From positions 434,001 through 498,000 of the forward strand of contig NZ_JALBGC010000001.1 in assembly GCF_022631375.1 (NCBI RefSeq): a DNA stretch of 64,000 nt, in the 5' to 3' direction. The notes beneath the pieces are model-generated. The model was not told the origin of the DNA. It did no database searches and was given only the letters and a program-made list of their open reading frames with translations. The DNA is from Hymenobacter cyanobacteriorum. Lineage in GTDB: Bacteria; Bacteroidota; Bacteroidia; Cytophagales; Hymenobacteraceae. The translations under genes and the position numbers were made by a program. This document shows positions 26,006 to 35,700 of the stretch, one piece after another. Position 1 is the first letter of the stretch. Every line of letters starts with the position of its first letter.

Positions 26006-26078
26006 AGTTAAAAGTGGAGAGTTAAAAGTTAAAATCTGGTGCGCCCGTATTTTAACTTTTAACTCTCCACTTTTAACT
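26006..26078. repeat. Perfect inverted repeat, family C
   Basis: Arms 26006-26035 and 26049-26078 are perfectly complementary over 30 nt with a 13-nt loop. They are AT-rich, made of AGTTAAAAGT and GAGAGTTAAAA words. The element sits between convergent genes. Confidence 0.95.
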
Positions 26079-26090
26079 TGTCTCAACAGG

Positions 26091-27527
26091 CTACTCCAAA
26101 ACAGCTTCCGTTCCCCCGCGGCTCAGCCCTTTAGTTGCGCCCTGCTCCAGCAAAAAGGCCATCGCGGGCTCCATTTCGTTTGTAATGATGCCGTCGAGGA
26201 TGGCCTCCATCACGGCCTCCTTCAGCTCGCCCACGGCGCGCGAGGGCTTCAACCCGAAGGTTTCCATGATGATTTCGCCGGTAATGACCGGGCGGAAGCT
26301 GCGCAGGTGGTCTTTTTCCTCCACCTCCTTCAGCTTCTCCTCTACCTGAGCGAAATTGCGCAGATACCGCTCCTTGCGGGTGTGGTCCTTGCTCGTGATG
26401 TCGGCCCGGCACAGCAGCATCAGCCGGTCAATATCCTCGCCGGCCTCAAATAGCAGGCGGCGCACGGCCGAGTCGGTCACCGTTTCTTTCACCAGCGCGA
26501 TGGGGCGCAGGTGCAGCCGCACCAGCTTCTGCACCATGCGCATCTCCTCGCCCAGCGGCAGTTTCAGGTCGGTGAAGATGCCGGGCACCCAGCGCGCGCC
26601 CTTGTCCTCATGCCCGTGAAACGTCCAGCCCACTTTGGGGAAGTAGCGCTTGGTGGCGGGCTTGGCGATGTCGTGCAGCACGGCGGCCCAGCGCAGCCAC
26701 AGGTCGCCGCCGGCCGCGGCCACGTTGTCGAGCACCTGCAGGGTATGGTAGAAATTGTCTTTGTGCGCGTGAGTGCCCACTTTTTCCACCCCATGCAGCA
26801 GCGCCATCTTTGCAAAGATGAGCTGTAGCAGCCCCGTCTGAAACAGCAGCTTAAACCCGTAGCTCGGCGTGGGCGACTCAATAATCTTGTTCAGCTCGAC
26901 GGTAATGCGTTCCTGCGACACAATTTTTATCCGGTCCTTGTTCCGGATAATGGCGTCGAACGTATCGGGCTCAATATCAAAGTTGAGCTGCGAAGCGAAG
27001 CGCACGGCGCGCATCATGCGCAGCGGGTCGTCCGAAAAGGTCACATCCGGCCCCAGCGGCGTGCGGATGGTTTTGCTGGCCAGGTCTTTCATGCCCTCGT
27101 AGCGGTCCACCAGCTCGCCGAAATTCTCCGGGTTCAGGCTCAGGCCGAGGGCGTTGATGGTGAAGTCGCGCCGGGCCAGGTCTTCTTCCAGCGTGCCTGC
27201 TTCCACTTCGGGCTTGCGGCTTTCGGCGCGGTAGCTCTCCTTGCGAGCTCCTACAAATTCAATATCGCCGGCCTCCTTAGTCGGCAGCATGGCCGTGCCG
27301 AAGTTCTTGAACACCTGCACCCGGCCCTTGCCTTTCAGCTTGTTGCCTACGGCCTGGGCCAGCGCAATGCCGTCGCCCACCGTCACCACGTCAATGTCTT
27401 TGCTGTCGCGGCCCAGCGCCAAATCGCGCACGTAGCCGCCGATGACGTAAGCCGGCTGGCCCAGTTCAGCCGCCGCTTCGGCGATGGTGCGAAAAATGGG
27501 CAACTCGGGCAGTTTGGGCGTGTTCAT
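26091..27527 (-). CDS. cca: CCA-adding enzyme / poly(A) polymerase family with HD domain
   Basis: A 478-residue class II tRNA nucleotidyltransferase that builds or repairs the 3' CCA end of tRNAs. The start is ATG 27527; the frame continues to 28256, but that part overlaps the Sua5 gene and has no family resemblance. The nucleotidyltransferase head has YVIGGYVRDLALGR and DSKDIDVVTVGDG (catalytic Asp pair), followed by RRDFTINALGLSL and the RNA-binding neck DDPLRMMRAVRFASQLNF. The C-terminal half has an HD phosphohydrolase domain (LRWAAVLHDIAKP). Length and order match Bacteroidota CCA enzymes. Confidence 0.94.
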   Translation of the reverse strand: MNTPKLPELPIFRTIAEAAAELGQPAYVIGGYVRDLALGRDSKDIDVVTVGDGIALAQAVGNKLKGKGRVQVFKNFGTAMLPTKEAGDIEFVGARKESYRAESRKPEVEAGTLEEDLARRDFTINALGLSLNPENFGELVDRYEGMKDLASKTIRTPLGPDVTFSDDPLRMMRAVRFASQLNFDIEPDTFDAIIRNKDRIKIVSQERITVELNKIIESPTPSYGFKLLFQTGLLQLIFAKMALLHGVEKVGTHAHKDNFYHTLQVLDNVAAAGGDLWLRWAAVLHDIAKPATKRYFPKVGWTFHGHEDKGARWVPGIFTDLKLPLGEEMRMVQKLVRLHLRPIALVKETVTDSAVRRLLFEAGEDIDRLMLLCRADITSKDHTRKERYLRNFAQVEEKLKEVEEKDHLRSFRPVITGEIIMETFGLKPSRAVGELKEAVMEAILDGIITNEMEPAMAFLLEQGATKGLSRGGTEAVLE

Positions 27528-27568
27528 GGGCGCAAAGTTCGGTACTGGCCGCAGAATGCCACCCGCCT

Positions 27569-28141
27569 CTACTCGCGCACCACTTCCAGCTTGCCGCCCT
27601 CGCCCAGCCGCACCACCCGCGAAGGCGCGGTGCGCGTGGCATCGTCCTGCCGCCAGTTCACCACATGGTCGGCCCCGCGCACGATGGCAGTATCTACTTC
27701 TGAATACACCGCCGGGGTGGCCTCGCCGGCTTTGTTGGCCGAAGTCGATACCAGGCCGTGGCCCAGGCGGCGCACCACTTTGTGGCAGAATTCGTCCTTC
27801 ACCACGCGCAGGCCCACGGTGCCGTCGGGCGCCACCAGTTCCCTGGCCACGGCCCGGCTGGCGGGCAGGATGTAGGTAGTCGGGCGCGTATCGGTCGCCA
27901 GCATAGCCTCCAGCTCGGCTGGCACTTCGGCGGCGTAGCGTTTCAGCATGGCCAAATCGGCCACCAGCACGATGCTGGGCTTGCCGGCCTCGCGGCCCTT
28001 CAGCTTGTAGAGTTGCTGCACGGCGGGCGGCGCTTCGGCATCGCAGCCCAGACCCCACACGGTATCGGTGGGGTACAGAATAACCTGCTGAAGTAGCAGC
28101 GCATCGACGGCCAAATCCACTTGCTGTTGAAAAAAATTCAT
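27569..28141 (-). CDS. L-threonylcarbamoyladenylate synthase (Sua5/YrdC)
   Basis: A 190-residue enzyme of the YrdC fold that makes threonylcarbamoyl-AMP for the t6A37 modification of ANN-reading tRNAs. Family motifs are ILYPTDTVWGLGCDA, LKGREAGKPSIVLVAD, TYILPAS, GTVGLRVV and STSANKAGEATP. The length fits the short TsaC-type protein without the C-terminal Sua5 domain. The start is ATG 28141. It lies 41 nt upstream of cca on the same strand, so two tRNA-processing genes are probably co-transcribed. Confidence 0.94.
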   Translation of the reverse strand: MNFFQQQVDLAVDALLLQQVILYPTDTVWGLGCDAEAPPAVQQLYKLKGREAGKPSIVLVADLAMLKRYAAEVPAELEAMLATDTRPTTYILPASRAVARELVAPDGTVGLRVVKDEFCHKVVRRLGHGLVSTSANKAGEATPAVYSEVDTAIVRGADHVVNWRQDDATRTAPSRVVRLGEGGKLEVVRE

Positions 28142-28282
28142 GGGAAGACGGATGGGATAAATTCGTAAAATTCGGTCTGCTGACTGGCCAATTGGTCGAG
28201 CCTGCGCCCACCAACTGATTTCGCAGGCGTAACCAGCCAATACGGCCCGCGTTCAATCAACCGCCACAAATATGCCCGGATT

Positions 28283-29164
28283 ATGCCAACCACCCACACC
28301 ATCGAAACCGAAACCCTGCGCATTGCCTACGAACGGCGCGGCCCCACCGATGCCCCCGTGGCCCTGCTCCTGCACGGCTTCCCCGACGACTTGCGCACCT
28401 GGGACGCCGTAGCCGAGCAGCTCGTAGCCGCCGGCTACCAGACCATTGCGCCCTCCATGCGCGGCTGCGGCGGCTCCGTTTTCCTGAATAATGACACGCC
28501 GCGCAGCGGCCAGACCACCGCCCTGGCCCAGGATGCTATTGACCTGCTCGACCACCTCGGCATCGAAAAAGTGGTACTGATTGGCCACGACTGGGGTGCC
28601 CGGGCCGGCTACCTGGTGGCGGCCCTCTGGCCCGAGCGTGTCGAGCGCATGGTCATCCTCTCGGCCGGCTACGAAACCGGCATCAAGCCCGGCGACCAGA
28701 TGCCCGTCAATCAGATTCACGCCTACTGGTACCAGTGGTTTTTCCACACCGAGCGCGGCCACGAGGCCCTCAAACACAATCGCCGCGAGTTTTGCCGCTA
28801 CATCTGGCACGCGTGGTCGCCCACCATGCCGTTCACCGAAGCCGAGTTCGAGCGCACCGCCCAATCGTGGGATAATCCCGACTGGGTCGACGTGGTGCTT
28901 CACGCTTACTGTTTCCGCTGGGGCGCCGCCCCGCCCGACCCGCGCTACGAGGCACTGGAAAAACAGCTGGAGCCGCAGCCCAAAATCAGCGTGCCCACCA
29001 TCGTGCTCCACGGCGAAATTGACGGGGCCAGCCTCGTAGCTTCTTCCGAAGGCAAGGAAAAGTTCTTTACCGGCCCGTACGAACGGCGCGTGCTGCCCGG
29101 CGTGGGCCACTACATCCCGCGCGAAGCCCCGGATGCTGTGGTAGCGGCGGTTTTGAACCGTTGA
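28283..29164 (+). CDS. Alpha/beta hydrolase, epoxide hydrolase-like
   Basis: A 293-residue alpha/beta-fold enzyme. The oxyanion motif HGFP is at 31-34. The nucleophile elbow is G-H-D103-W-G, so the nucleophile is Asp as in epoxide hydrolases and haloalkane dehalogenases, not Ser. A lid region around 135-215 contains conserved aromatic residues (AYWYQWFFH). The catalytic His is in GVGHYIPREAPD near 277. No signal peptide is seen. The Asp nucleophile and GHDWGA make epoxide hydrolase the best guess; the natural substrate is unknown. Confidence 0.87.
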   Translation: MPTTHTIETETLRIAYERRGPTDAPVALLLHGFPDDLRTWDAVAEQLVAAGYQTIAPSMRGCGGSVFLNNDTPRSGQTTALAQDAIDLLDHLGIEKVVLIGHDWGARAGYLVAALWPERVERMVILSAGYETGIKPGDQMPVNQIHAYWYQWFFHTERGHEALKHNRREFCRYIWHAWSPTMPFTEAEFERTAQSWDNPDWVDVVLHAYCFRWGAAPPDPRYEALEKQLEPQPKISVPTIVLHGEIDGASLVASSEGKEKFFTGPYERRVLPGVGHYIPREAPDAVVAAVLNR

Positions 29165-29233
29165 TGTCATTTCAAGCGGAGCGAGGAATCCGGGTTAGCT
29201 TGCTCAGATTCCTCGCTCCGCTCGGAATGACAT
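29164..29233. repeat. Short inverted repeat, family A variant
   Basis: Arms 29164-29190 and 29207-29233 pair at 25 of 27 positions, with TCATTTCAAGCGGAGCGAGG-type words and a 16-nt loop. The arms touch the stop codons of both converging genes. Confidence 0.9.
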
Positions 29234-29640
29234 TAGCTGTTAATCGTCTGGCACAGCTCCACCAGCACGCCGGCCGCACTTTTGGGATGCACAAAGCACA
29301 CCAGCTTATTATCGGCCCCATGCTTGGGCTCCTCGTTCAGCAGCACGAAGCCCTCCCCTTTCAGGCGCGCCATCTCGGCCCGAATATCATCGACCTCAAA
29401 TGCAACGTGGTGAATGCCTTCGGGCTTTTTGGCCAGAAACTTCGTGATGGCGCTATCGGGCGAGGTGCCGGCCAGCAGCTCAATCTTCGAGCCGCCGACC
29501 TGGAAAAAAACCGTATCGACGGCTTCACTGGCCACGTGCTCCTTCTTATAGGGAGCAATGCCGAGCAGCGTAGTGTAAAGCGTGGTGGCGGCTTCGAGGT
29601 CGTTTACGGCTAAGCCGAGGTGTTCGAGGTTGGTGAGCAT
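29233..29640 (-). CDS. mce: Methylmalonyl-CoA epimerase
   Basis: A 135-residue glyoxalase-fold enzyme that interconverts R and S methylmalonyl-CoA in propionate metabolism. Metal ligands of the family are visible: H7 in LEHLGLAV, E54 in SKIELL, H78 in GIHHVAFEVDD and E128 in LVELCQT. The length is typical. The gene is single and divergent from iscS. Methylmalonyl-CoA mutase is not in this window. Confidence 0.95.
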   Translation of the reverse strand: MLTNLEHLGLAVNDLEAATTLYTTLLGIAPYKKEHVASEAVDTVFFQVGGSKIELLAGTSPDSAITKFLAKKPEGIHHVAFEVDDIRAEMARLKGEGFVLLNEEPKHGADNKLVCFVHPKSAAGVLVELCQTINS

Positions 29641-29747
29641 AGAAGGATTACGGAGAAGAAGGCCACTGGCCGGGCGAAAAAGCGGGTTTTAGCGCGCATT
29701 TCGCGCCGTTGCCGGAAGTCGGCGCATTTCCTTATTTAGATTGTGTC

Positions 29748-29755
29748 TACTTTTG
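29748..29755 (+). promoter_or_regulatory. Candidate -7 box of the isc cluster
   Basis: TACTTTTG fits TAnnTTTG and lies 92 nt before the iscS ATG in an AT-rich stretch of the divergent mce-iscS gap. No clear TTG is found about 20 nt upstream, so this is tentative. Confidence 0.4.
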
Positions 29756-29847
29756 TGGGACCAAAGAAAACTGATTGCCCCCGAACCGTGTTCTAAGGGT
29801 CCGCCAGTCATTCACTGGTTTATCTTTTTGCTATACCGCTGCGCGCA

Positions 29848-31062
29848 ATGCTGAAGCTCCCCATTTACCTCGACAACAACGCCACCACGCCGCTCGACCC
29901 GCGCGTGCTGGAGGCCATGATGCCTTACCTGACCGATGTATTCGGCAACGCGGCTTCCCGCAACCACCCCTTTGGCTGGGCCGCCGAGGAAGGCGTGGAT
30001 TACGCCCGCGAGCAGATTTCGAAGCTCATCAACTGCGACTCGAAGGAAATCATCTTCACCTCGGGCGCTACCGAGTCCGATAACCTGGGCATCAAGGGCG
30101 TGTTCGAGATGTACAGCCAGAAGGGTAACCACGTCATCACCTGCACCACCGAGCACAAAGCCGTGCTCGATACCTGCAAGCACATTGAGAAGCTCGGCGG
30201 CAAGGTAACCTACCTGCCCGTCGACGAAAAAGGCCTCATCAGCCTCGCCGACCTCGAAGCCGCCATGACGCCCGAGACCATTCTGGTCACCATCATGTAC
30301 GGCAACAACGAGACGGGCACCATTCAGCCCATCCGCGAAATCGCCAAAATTGCCCACGCCCACGGCGCCCTGTTCATGACGGACGGCACCCAGGCAGTTG
30401 GTAAAATCCCGGTTGATGTGCTTGCCGACGGCATCGACATCATGGCCTTCACGGCCCACAAAATGTACGGCCCGAAAGGCGTGGGTGCCCTCTACGTGCG
30501 CCGCAAGAACCCCCGGGTGAAAGTAACCGCCCAGATGGACGGCGGCGGCCACGAGCGTGGCATGCGCTCGGGCACCCTCAACGTGCCCGGCATTGTGGGC
30601 CTGGGCAAGGCCTGCGAGTTGGCCCGCCTCGAAATGGCGGCTGATACCGCCCGCCTCTCGGCCATGCGCGACCGCCTCGAAAAGGAGCTCACCACGCTGG
30701 AAGAAAGCTACATCAACGGCTCGGTAGAACACCGGCTGCCGCACGTGACCAACATCAGCTTCAAGTACGTGGAAGGCGAAGGCCTGATGATGGGCGTGAA
30801 GGACCTGGCCGTTTCGTCGGGCTCGGCCTGCACTTCGGCCTCGCTGGAGCCCAGCTACGTGCTCAAGGCCCTGGGCCTGAGCGACGACTTGGCCCACAGC
30901 AGCCTGCGCTTCGGCCTGAGCCGCTTCACCACCGACGAGCAAATCGACTACGCCATCGGCCACGTAAAAGAGGCCGTGACCAAGCTCCGCGAAATGTCGC
31001 CCCTGTGGGAGATGTTCAAGGAGGGCGTCGATTTGAGCAAAATCGAGTGGGCAGAACACTAG
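29848..31062 (+). CDS. iscS: Cysteine desulfurase IscS
   Basis: A 404-residue PLP enzyme that mobilises sulfur from cysteine for Fe-S cluster assembly. Visible features are [14 protein letters not shown] at the N-terminus, TSGATESDN for PLP contact, H103 in TEHKA, the PLP Lys205 in [11 protein letters not shown] and active Cys328 in SSGSACTSA. The C-terminal tail [21 protein letters not shown] resembles the IscU-interacting tail of IscS proteins. It is first in a cluster with iscU, an unknown gene and iscA. Confidence 0.96.
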   Translation: MLKLPIYLDNNATTPLDPRVLEAMMPYLTDVFGNAASRNHPFGWAAEEGVDYAREQISKLINCDSKEIIFTSGATESDNLGIKGVFEMYSQKGNHVITCTTEHKAVLDTCKHIEKLGGKVTYLPVDEKGLISLADLEAAMTPETILVTIMYGNNETGTIQPIREIAKIAHAHGALFMTDGTQAVGKIPVDVLADGIDIMAFTAHKMYGPKGVGALYVRRKNPRVKVTAQMDGGGHERGMRSGTLNVPGIVGLGKACELARLEMAADTARLSAMRDRLEKELTTLEESYINGSVEHRLPHVTNISFKYVEGEGLMMGVKDLAVSSGSACTSASLEPSYVLKALGLSDDLAHSSLRFGLSRFTTDEQIDYAIGHVKEAVTKLREMSPLWEMFKEGVDLSKIEWAEH

Positions 31063-31064
31063 AA

Positions 31065-31175
31065 AGTTTTGAGTTTTGAGGGCTGAGTTTTGAATGATTT
31101 TCTTTCAGAAATTCTCACCAACCAAAACCCAGCCTTCAACAGCACTTAAAACTCAACATTCAAAACTCAACATTA
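31065..31175. repeat. Imperfect inverted repeat, family B, iscS-iscU gap
   Basis: The left side contains AGTTTTGAGTTTTGAGGGC and the right side contains AAAACTCAACATTCAAAACTC, matching the words of the paaA-paaB element. Pairing is interrupted by insertions. It ends only a few bases before the iscU start codon. Confidence 0.75.
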
Positions 31176-31180
31176 CTAAA

Positions 31181-31591
31181 ATGGCTTACTCCGATAAGGT
31201 AATCGACCACTACAGCAACCCCCGCAACGTGGGCACGCTGGACAAAAGCAAAAAGAACGTAGGCACCGGCCTCGTAGGCGCCCCCGAGTGCGGCGACGTA
31301 ATGCGCCTGCAAATCGAGGTGGACGAAGCCACCAACACCATCACCGACGCCAAATTCAAGACGTTCGGCTGCGGCTCGGCTATTGCCTCGTCGTCGCTCG
31401 CAACGGAGTGGTTGAAGGGCAAATCCATTGACGAGGCCCTGGCCATCGATAACATGGAGATTGTGGAAGAGCTGGCTTTGCCACCCGTGAAAATTCACTG
31501 CTCGGTGCTGGCTGAAGATGCCATCAAGTCGGCCATCTCGGACTACCGCGTGAAAAACGGTCTGCCCGCCCTGGAACTGTCGCACCACTAA
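31181..31591 (+). CDS. iscU: Fe-S cluster scaffold protein IscU
   Basis: A 136-residue scaffold on which new Fe-S clusters are built from IscS-derived sulfur. The start is ATG 31181; the frame extends upstream only through the hairpin. The three ligand cysteines and the regulatory Asp are present: C37-G-D39 in APECGDVM, C64 in FGCGSA and C107 in KIHCSVL. The chaperone-binding segment is LPPVK, as in IscU proteins, which normally interact with HscA. No hscA or hscB gene is nearby. Confidence 0.96.
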   Translation: MAYSDKVIDHYSNPRNVGTLDKSKKNVGTGLVGAPECGDVMRLQIEVDEATNTITDAKFKTFGCGSAIASSSLATEWLKGKSIDEALAIDNMEIVEELALPPVKIHCSVLAEDAIKSAISDYRVKNGLPALELSHH

Positions 31592-31595
31592 TTAT

Positions 31596-31691
31596 TTGAG
31601 TTAAAAGTGAAGAGTTAAGAGTTGGAAGTTTTGGTTCTGAATTGGGCCGAAGCTTCTACCTCTTAACTCTTCACTTTTAATTTTTAACTCA
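31596..31691. repeat. Inverted repeat, family C, iscU downstream gap
   Basis: Left arm 31596-31621 pairs with right arm 31660-31691, which carries a 6-nt insertion. The words (TTAAAAGTGAAGAGTTAA) match the element at 26006-26078. It fills the gap between iscU and the next gene and ends 5 nt before that gene's ATG. Confidence 0.88.
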
Positions 31692-31695
31692 ACCG

Positions 31696-32088
31696 ATGGA
31701 CGAATTTGACATTGCCCGGCTGGAGCGCGAGATTCGGCAGTATCTGGGTCTGGAACCCGCGCAGCTGCAGTTTGAGTTTCGGGCGCCGGATGGCCAGACG
31801 CGGCTGGATTTGATTACGGTGAACCCGCGGCACCAGCAAAGCTTCCTGTTTCGCTACGAAACGGGGCGCGATAAAGTGGAGTGCCTGGAGAAAATGCTGG
31901 CCTATGTAAAGCGCTTCCGCGACACGGAGAGCTCCTACACGGTGCAGTGGAGTGCCCGCGACGATAAAGCGCTGCACACCTCCTATTTCCGGGCGCACAA
32001 CGTATATGAGGCGCTCGACAAGCTCTATTTCGGCCGCGATTTGAATACGATTACCGTGTTCAGCGTGGTGTTGAACCCGAGCTCTTAG
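31696..32088 (+). CDS. Conserved-looking hypothetical protein in the isc cluster
   Basis: A 130-residue protein not recognised as a named family. It starts MDEFDIARLEREIRQYLGL and contains QLQFEFRAPDGQTRLDLITV, then a Tyr/Lys-rich middle (ECLEKMLAYVKRF) and TSYFRAHNVYEALDKLYFGRD. It has no Cys-based metal motif, no signal peptide and no membrane segment, so it is probably a soluble cytoplasmic alpha/beta protein. Its place between iscU and iscA suggests a link to Fe-S cluster assembly, but that is only inferred from neighbourhood. Confidence 0.75.
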   Translation: MDEFDIARLEREIRQYLGLEPAQLQFEFRAPDGQTRLDLITVNPRHQQSFLFRYETGRDKVECLEKMLAYVKRFRDTESSYTVQWSARDDKALHTSYFRAHNVYEALDKLYFGRDLNTITVFSVVLNPSS

Positions 32089-32210
32089 GAGCTGGAATGA
32101 ATTATTTGATGGGCGGGCGAACAAAGAAATTCGTCGCCTTGTTTATAATCTGTCTAAATTGCGGGTCCATTCGGCTTGCTCTAAGCCCAAGTGGTCCCGC
32201 TCCTACTGCC

Positions 32211-32537
32211 ATGATTACCGTATCGGATAAAGCCAAAGAAAAAGTATCGCGCCTGATGAGCGACGCGCACCTGGATGAAACCTACCGCCTGCGCGCCTCG
32301 GTGGCCGGCGGCGGCTGCTCGGGCCTGAGCTATAAGCTGGACTTTGATAACGAAGTGCGGCCCATGGACCAGGAGTTTGAGGACAAAGGTGTGCGCGTGG
32401 TGGTCGACATGAAAAGCTTCCTCTACCTGGCCGGCACCGAGCTGGATTTCTCCGACGGCCTCAACGGCAAGGGCTTCCAGTTCAACAACCCCAACGCTTC
32501 GCGCGAGTGCGGCTGCGGCGAGAGCTTCTCGGTCTGA
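32211..32537 (+). CDS. iscA: A-type Fe-S carrier protein IscA
   Basis: A 108-residue A-type carrier of Fe-S clusters. The three conserved cysteines are present: C36 in AGGGCSGLSYKLDF and C100-G-C102 in SRECGCGESF. The middle contains VVVDMKSFLYLAGTELDF, typical of the IscA/ErpA family. The start is ATG 32211, which begins at the family N-terminus; an upstream ATG at 32097 would add about 38 residues with no family resemblance. It is the last gene of the cluster and is followed by a terminator nested in a long palindrome. Confidence 0.94.
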   Translation: MITVSDKAKEKVSRLMSDAHLDETYRLRASVAGGGCSGLSYKLDFDNEVRPMDQEFEDKGVRVVVDMKSFLYLAGTELDFSDGLNGKGFQFNNPNASRECGCGESFSV

Positions 32538-32739
32538 ACCGCAGATTACGCGGATTTAACGGATTACGCGAATTCTGATGCTGTCCCTGTTGGCTTCTGC
32601 AGGATTGGGTTAGCATTTGCTTATCATAGAAAGCAACGGATAATAAAAAAGGCCACCCGATTGGGTGGCCTTTTTTATTGCATGAAACGGATAGCATTTG
32701 AATCTGCGCAATCCGTTAAATCCGCATAATCTGCGGTTT
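32536..32739. repeat. Long inverted repeat, family D, enclosing a terminator
   Basis: Arms 32536-32575 and 32700-32739 pair at about 35 of 40 positions. The words GAACCGCAGATTACGCGGAT are shared with the element at 10140-10300. The 124-nt loop carries a strong terminator at 32642-32679, so the architecture is the same as in that copy. It separates iscA from a convergent gene. Confidence 0.92.
32642..32679. terminator. Bidirectional terminator after iscA
   Basis: Perfect 17-nt arms, AATAAAAAAGGCCACCC and its complement, around a GATT loop. The stem design (GATT loop, GGC-rich stem, A/T flanks) matches the terminator at 14537-14580. Confidence 0.95.
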
Positions 32740-32742
32740 AGG

Positions 32743-35700
32743 TTACTCCTTCTCGAATTTCTGCACGGTGCGGCCGGTAGCCGTTTGCAGCTCCAGGAAG
32801 TAGAGGCCGGTGGGCAGGGTTTCGAGGCCGATGCTGGCGGGGCCAGCTTCGGTGGTGCCGTGCAGCAGGGGCTGGCCCAGCTGGTTAAGCACGCGGTACG
32901 GCGTGGCCGCTTCGGCGGCGAAGCTGATGCGGCTGTGGGCAGGGTTGGGGTAGAGCGCCACCTTGGCAGCAGCCCCCGAGCCTGCTACGGTAACCACGGG
33001 CGAGAAAGCAGCAGTACCATCGAGGTCGACCTGGCGCAGGCGGTAGTAGAGCTTGCCGGCCGGGGCTGCTTTATCCACGGCGGCATAGGCCGTAGCATGG
33101 GAGCTGCTGCCCTGCGCAGCGGCGCTGGCCACGAGCGTATACTCACGACCGTCGGAACTGCGCTGCACTTCGAAGCGGGCGCTGTTTTTCTCGCTGGCCG
33201 TATTCCATTTCACCGTTACCGTTTTATCGGCCTGGCGCTGGGCACTGAAGGCAGTGAGCTCGACGGGCAGCGGGTTAACATCGTCGGTGAGGGCAGTGGT
33301 ACCCAGCGCGAAATCACCCAGCGCACCAATAGCATCGGTGATGGTGCCGGAGCTGGCGTTGCCCGCCACTGCGGTGGGCGGCGTGTTCGACGGGTTCACA
33401 TCGGAGAAAGGAGTGCCGGCGCTGGCCGAGCGGGCAAGGCGCAGGCTGCTTAGGTCCGTTACCACGTCGCCGGTGCCGAAAGACAGCGTGAGCACACCGC
33501 TCTGGAAATTGGTGGTGACTTCTTCAGCCAGGCTGTAGTAGCGGATGCGCGACACGCGCGTGAGGGCTCCGCCGTTGGTGTTGTCCACTCCCCGGCTGTT
33601 GGCGCTTTGTTCGGTTACGCGGGCGGTGTAGGCCGTGGCGCTGCTGGCCTGGGTGGCAGCCAGCGTGAGCGGGCGGAAGCGGTTGAGGGCAGCGCCCAGC
33701 GGGAAGGTGAGCGTGGGGGCTGCCGACACCGGTGTGGTGAGCGTGACGGCGCTGACGAAGCTGTTGGCGTTGCCTGGGGTTGCCAACGTGCCCACAATGG
33801 CGCGGGCCGGCGCGGCGAACAGCAGCGAGCCCACCGTGAGGTCGAGAGTGCCGATGGTGAGCGTGCTGGCTACTGGAATCAGGGTGTTGGTGCTTTGATT
33901 CAGCGTCAGGCTTTGCAGCGAACTGCCGGCGCCGGGCGTGAAGGCCAGCAGGCCCGTGGTGGCGCTGGCCCCCGTGAAGCTGAGGCTGGAAGTAGCCGAG
34001 CCCTGTAGGTAGCCGGTGGCAGCCGTGGCGGCTACGGGGCCGTTCAGCGTCAGGGTATTGTTAGACCCAATGGCCAGCGTGCCGGCCGTCAGGGTGAGGC
34101 CGTTCAGGGTTACGGAGTTGTTGAAGGCCAGCGTGCCGGCGTCGGTGCGGTTCAGGGTAAGGGTGCCGAAGGTGCTGCCCGCGCCGGCGGTGGTGTTGAC
34201 GTTGGCCAGCGTGCCGGTGCCGGTAAGCACGAGGCTGGAAGCCGCTGAGCCCTGCAGGAAACCGTTGGCCTGGTCGACGGCCAGCGGCCCGGTAACGGTG
34301 AGCGTGTTGCCGTTCAGGGCCAGCGCGCCGTTGGTCAGGGTCAGGCGATTCAGGGTGAGGGCCCGGGCCAGCGTAACGCCGGCGGCGTTGTTCACCTGCA
34401 GGTTCGAGGTGGCCCCGAAGGTGAGCGTGCCGGCTCCGCTGATGGTTTGGGCGGCGCTGCCGTTCAACGACACTACTTCAACCCCTCCTTCGTCCGGAAC
34501 GAAGGACAGGGTGCTGCCGGCGTTCACCACGAGGTTGCCGCCAATCGAAATGGTGTTGTCCAGGTTCAGGTTGATGGTGCCGCTGCTCACGACGAGGTTG
34601 CCGGCGATGTTCAAGGTTCCGTTAGCGGTCGAAGTCGCAATGCCGCTGCCCGTGTTGAATTCCAGGTTGCCGAAGCTGCGGCTGCTCAGCGGCGGCGTCG
34701 AATTGCCGGGCACGCTGTACACGTACGAGCTGCCGGGCTCCAGCGTGAGCACCGTGGCGGGGGCCGTGAGGCCGAAAGGCTGCAGGCCACCGGCCTGCTC
34801 CAGGCGCGAGCCGCTGCGGAAAACCACGTTGTTATCGTAGGCCGAAGCCGCGCCAAACGGATTGCCCGAGAAGTTGAGGCCGGCGATGAACGAGCTGCCG
34901 CTCACAAAGTCGATGCTGCCGGCGCCGCTGCCTAGCAGGCGGTGAGCGCCGGTGCCGGAAGCACCCAGGGTAGTCGCATTGAACACTAGAGTGCCGGCAA
35001 CACGGGTCGTGGCCCCGGTGCCCAGCTGCAGTGTGAGGCCCGTTGCCGTGGTGCTGGTGCTCGGGTTGAACACCGTGAGGCGGGAGCCGGCCTCAATTTG
35101 CAGGTCGGCCCCGGCGGCATTGCCGTTGGCGATGGTGAGGGTGCGGTTGGCGGTGTTGTTGAACGTGGCCACCACGTTGTTGCGGAACAGCAGCTGCCCA
35201 ACGGTTTGGGGCGAAGTGAAATCCGTGGTGATGGTGGCCGTTGAAGTGTTGCTGCCATCGAAAACAAGGATGTCGCTGGCACCGGGAGTGGTGCGGGCGG
35301 GCGTCCAGCTGCCCGTTGCGTTCCAGCTCGTGCCCGTGCCGTTCCACGTGTAGAGCGGCACGGCCGAACCAGTCAGGGTGATGAGGTAGGGCGCTTCGTT
35401 GCCGGTCTGGTCGTTGCTGGCAATGCTGAGCGTAGCCGTTTGGGTGGCGCCGCTCGTGGGCGAGAACGTAACGGTGAAAGTGGTGCTGCTGCCACTGCCG
35501 ACGGTCGCTGCTGCCGGCTGGGCCGTTACCACGTAGTCGGCCGAGCTGCCCGTTACCAGCTGCACGGAGGGCGTCCCGGTCAGCGACAGGTCGGCCAGGC
35601 CCAGGTTCTGAATGGTGAAGGTGGCCGTGGCCAAAGCCCCGGCCTGCAGCTGCCCAAAGTTGTACGTATCGCCCGAGCCCACGGCGGTGGTGCCCTGCAC

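Noticed and set aside
27528..28256. Extension of the CCA enzyme frame to 721 residues
   Set aside because: It overlaps the Sua5/TsaC gene in another frame and lacks any recognisable sequence.
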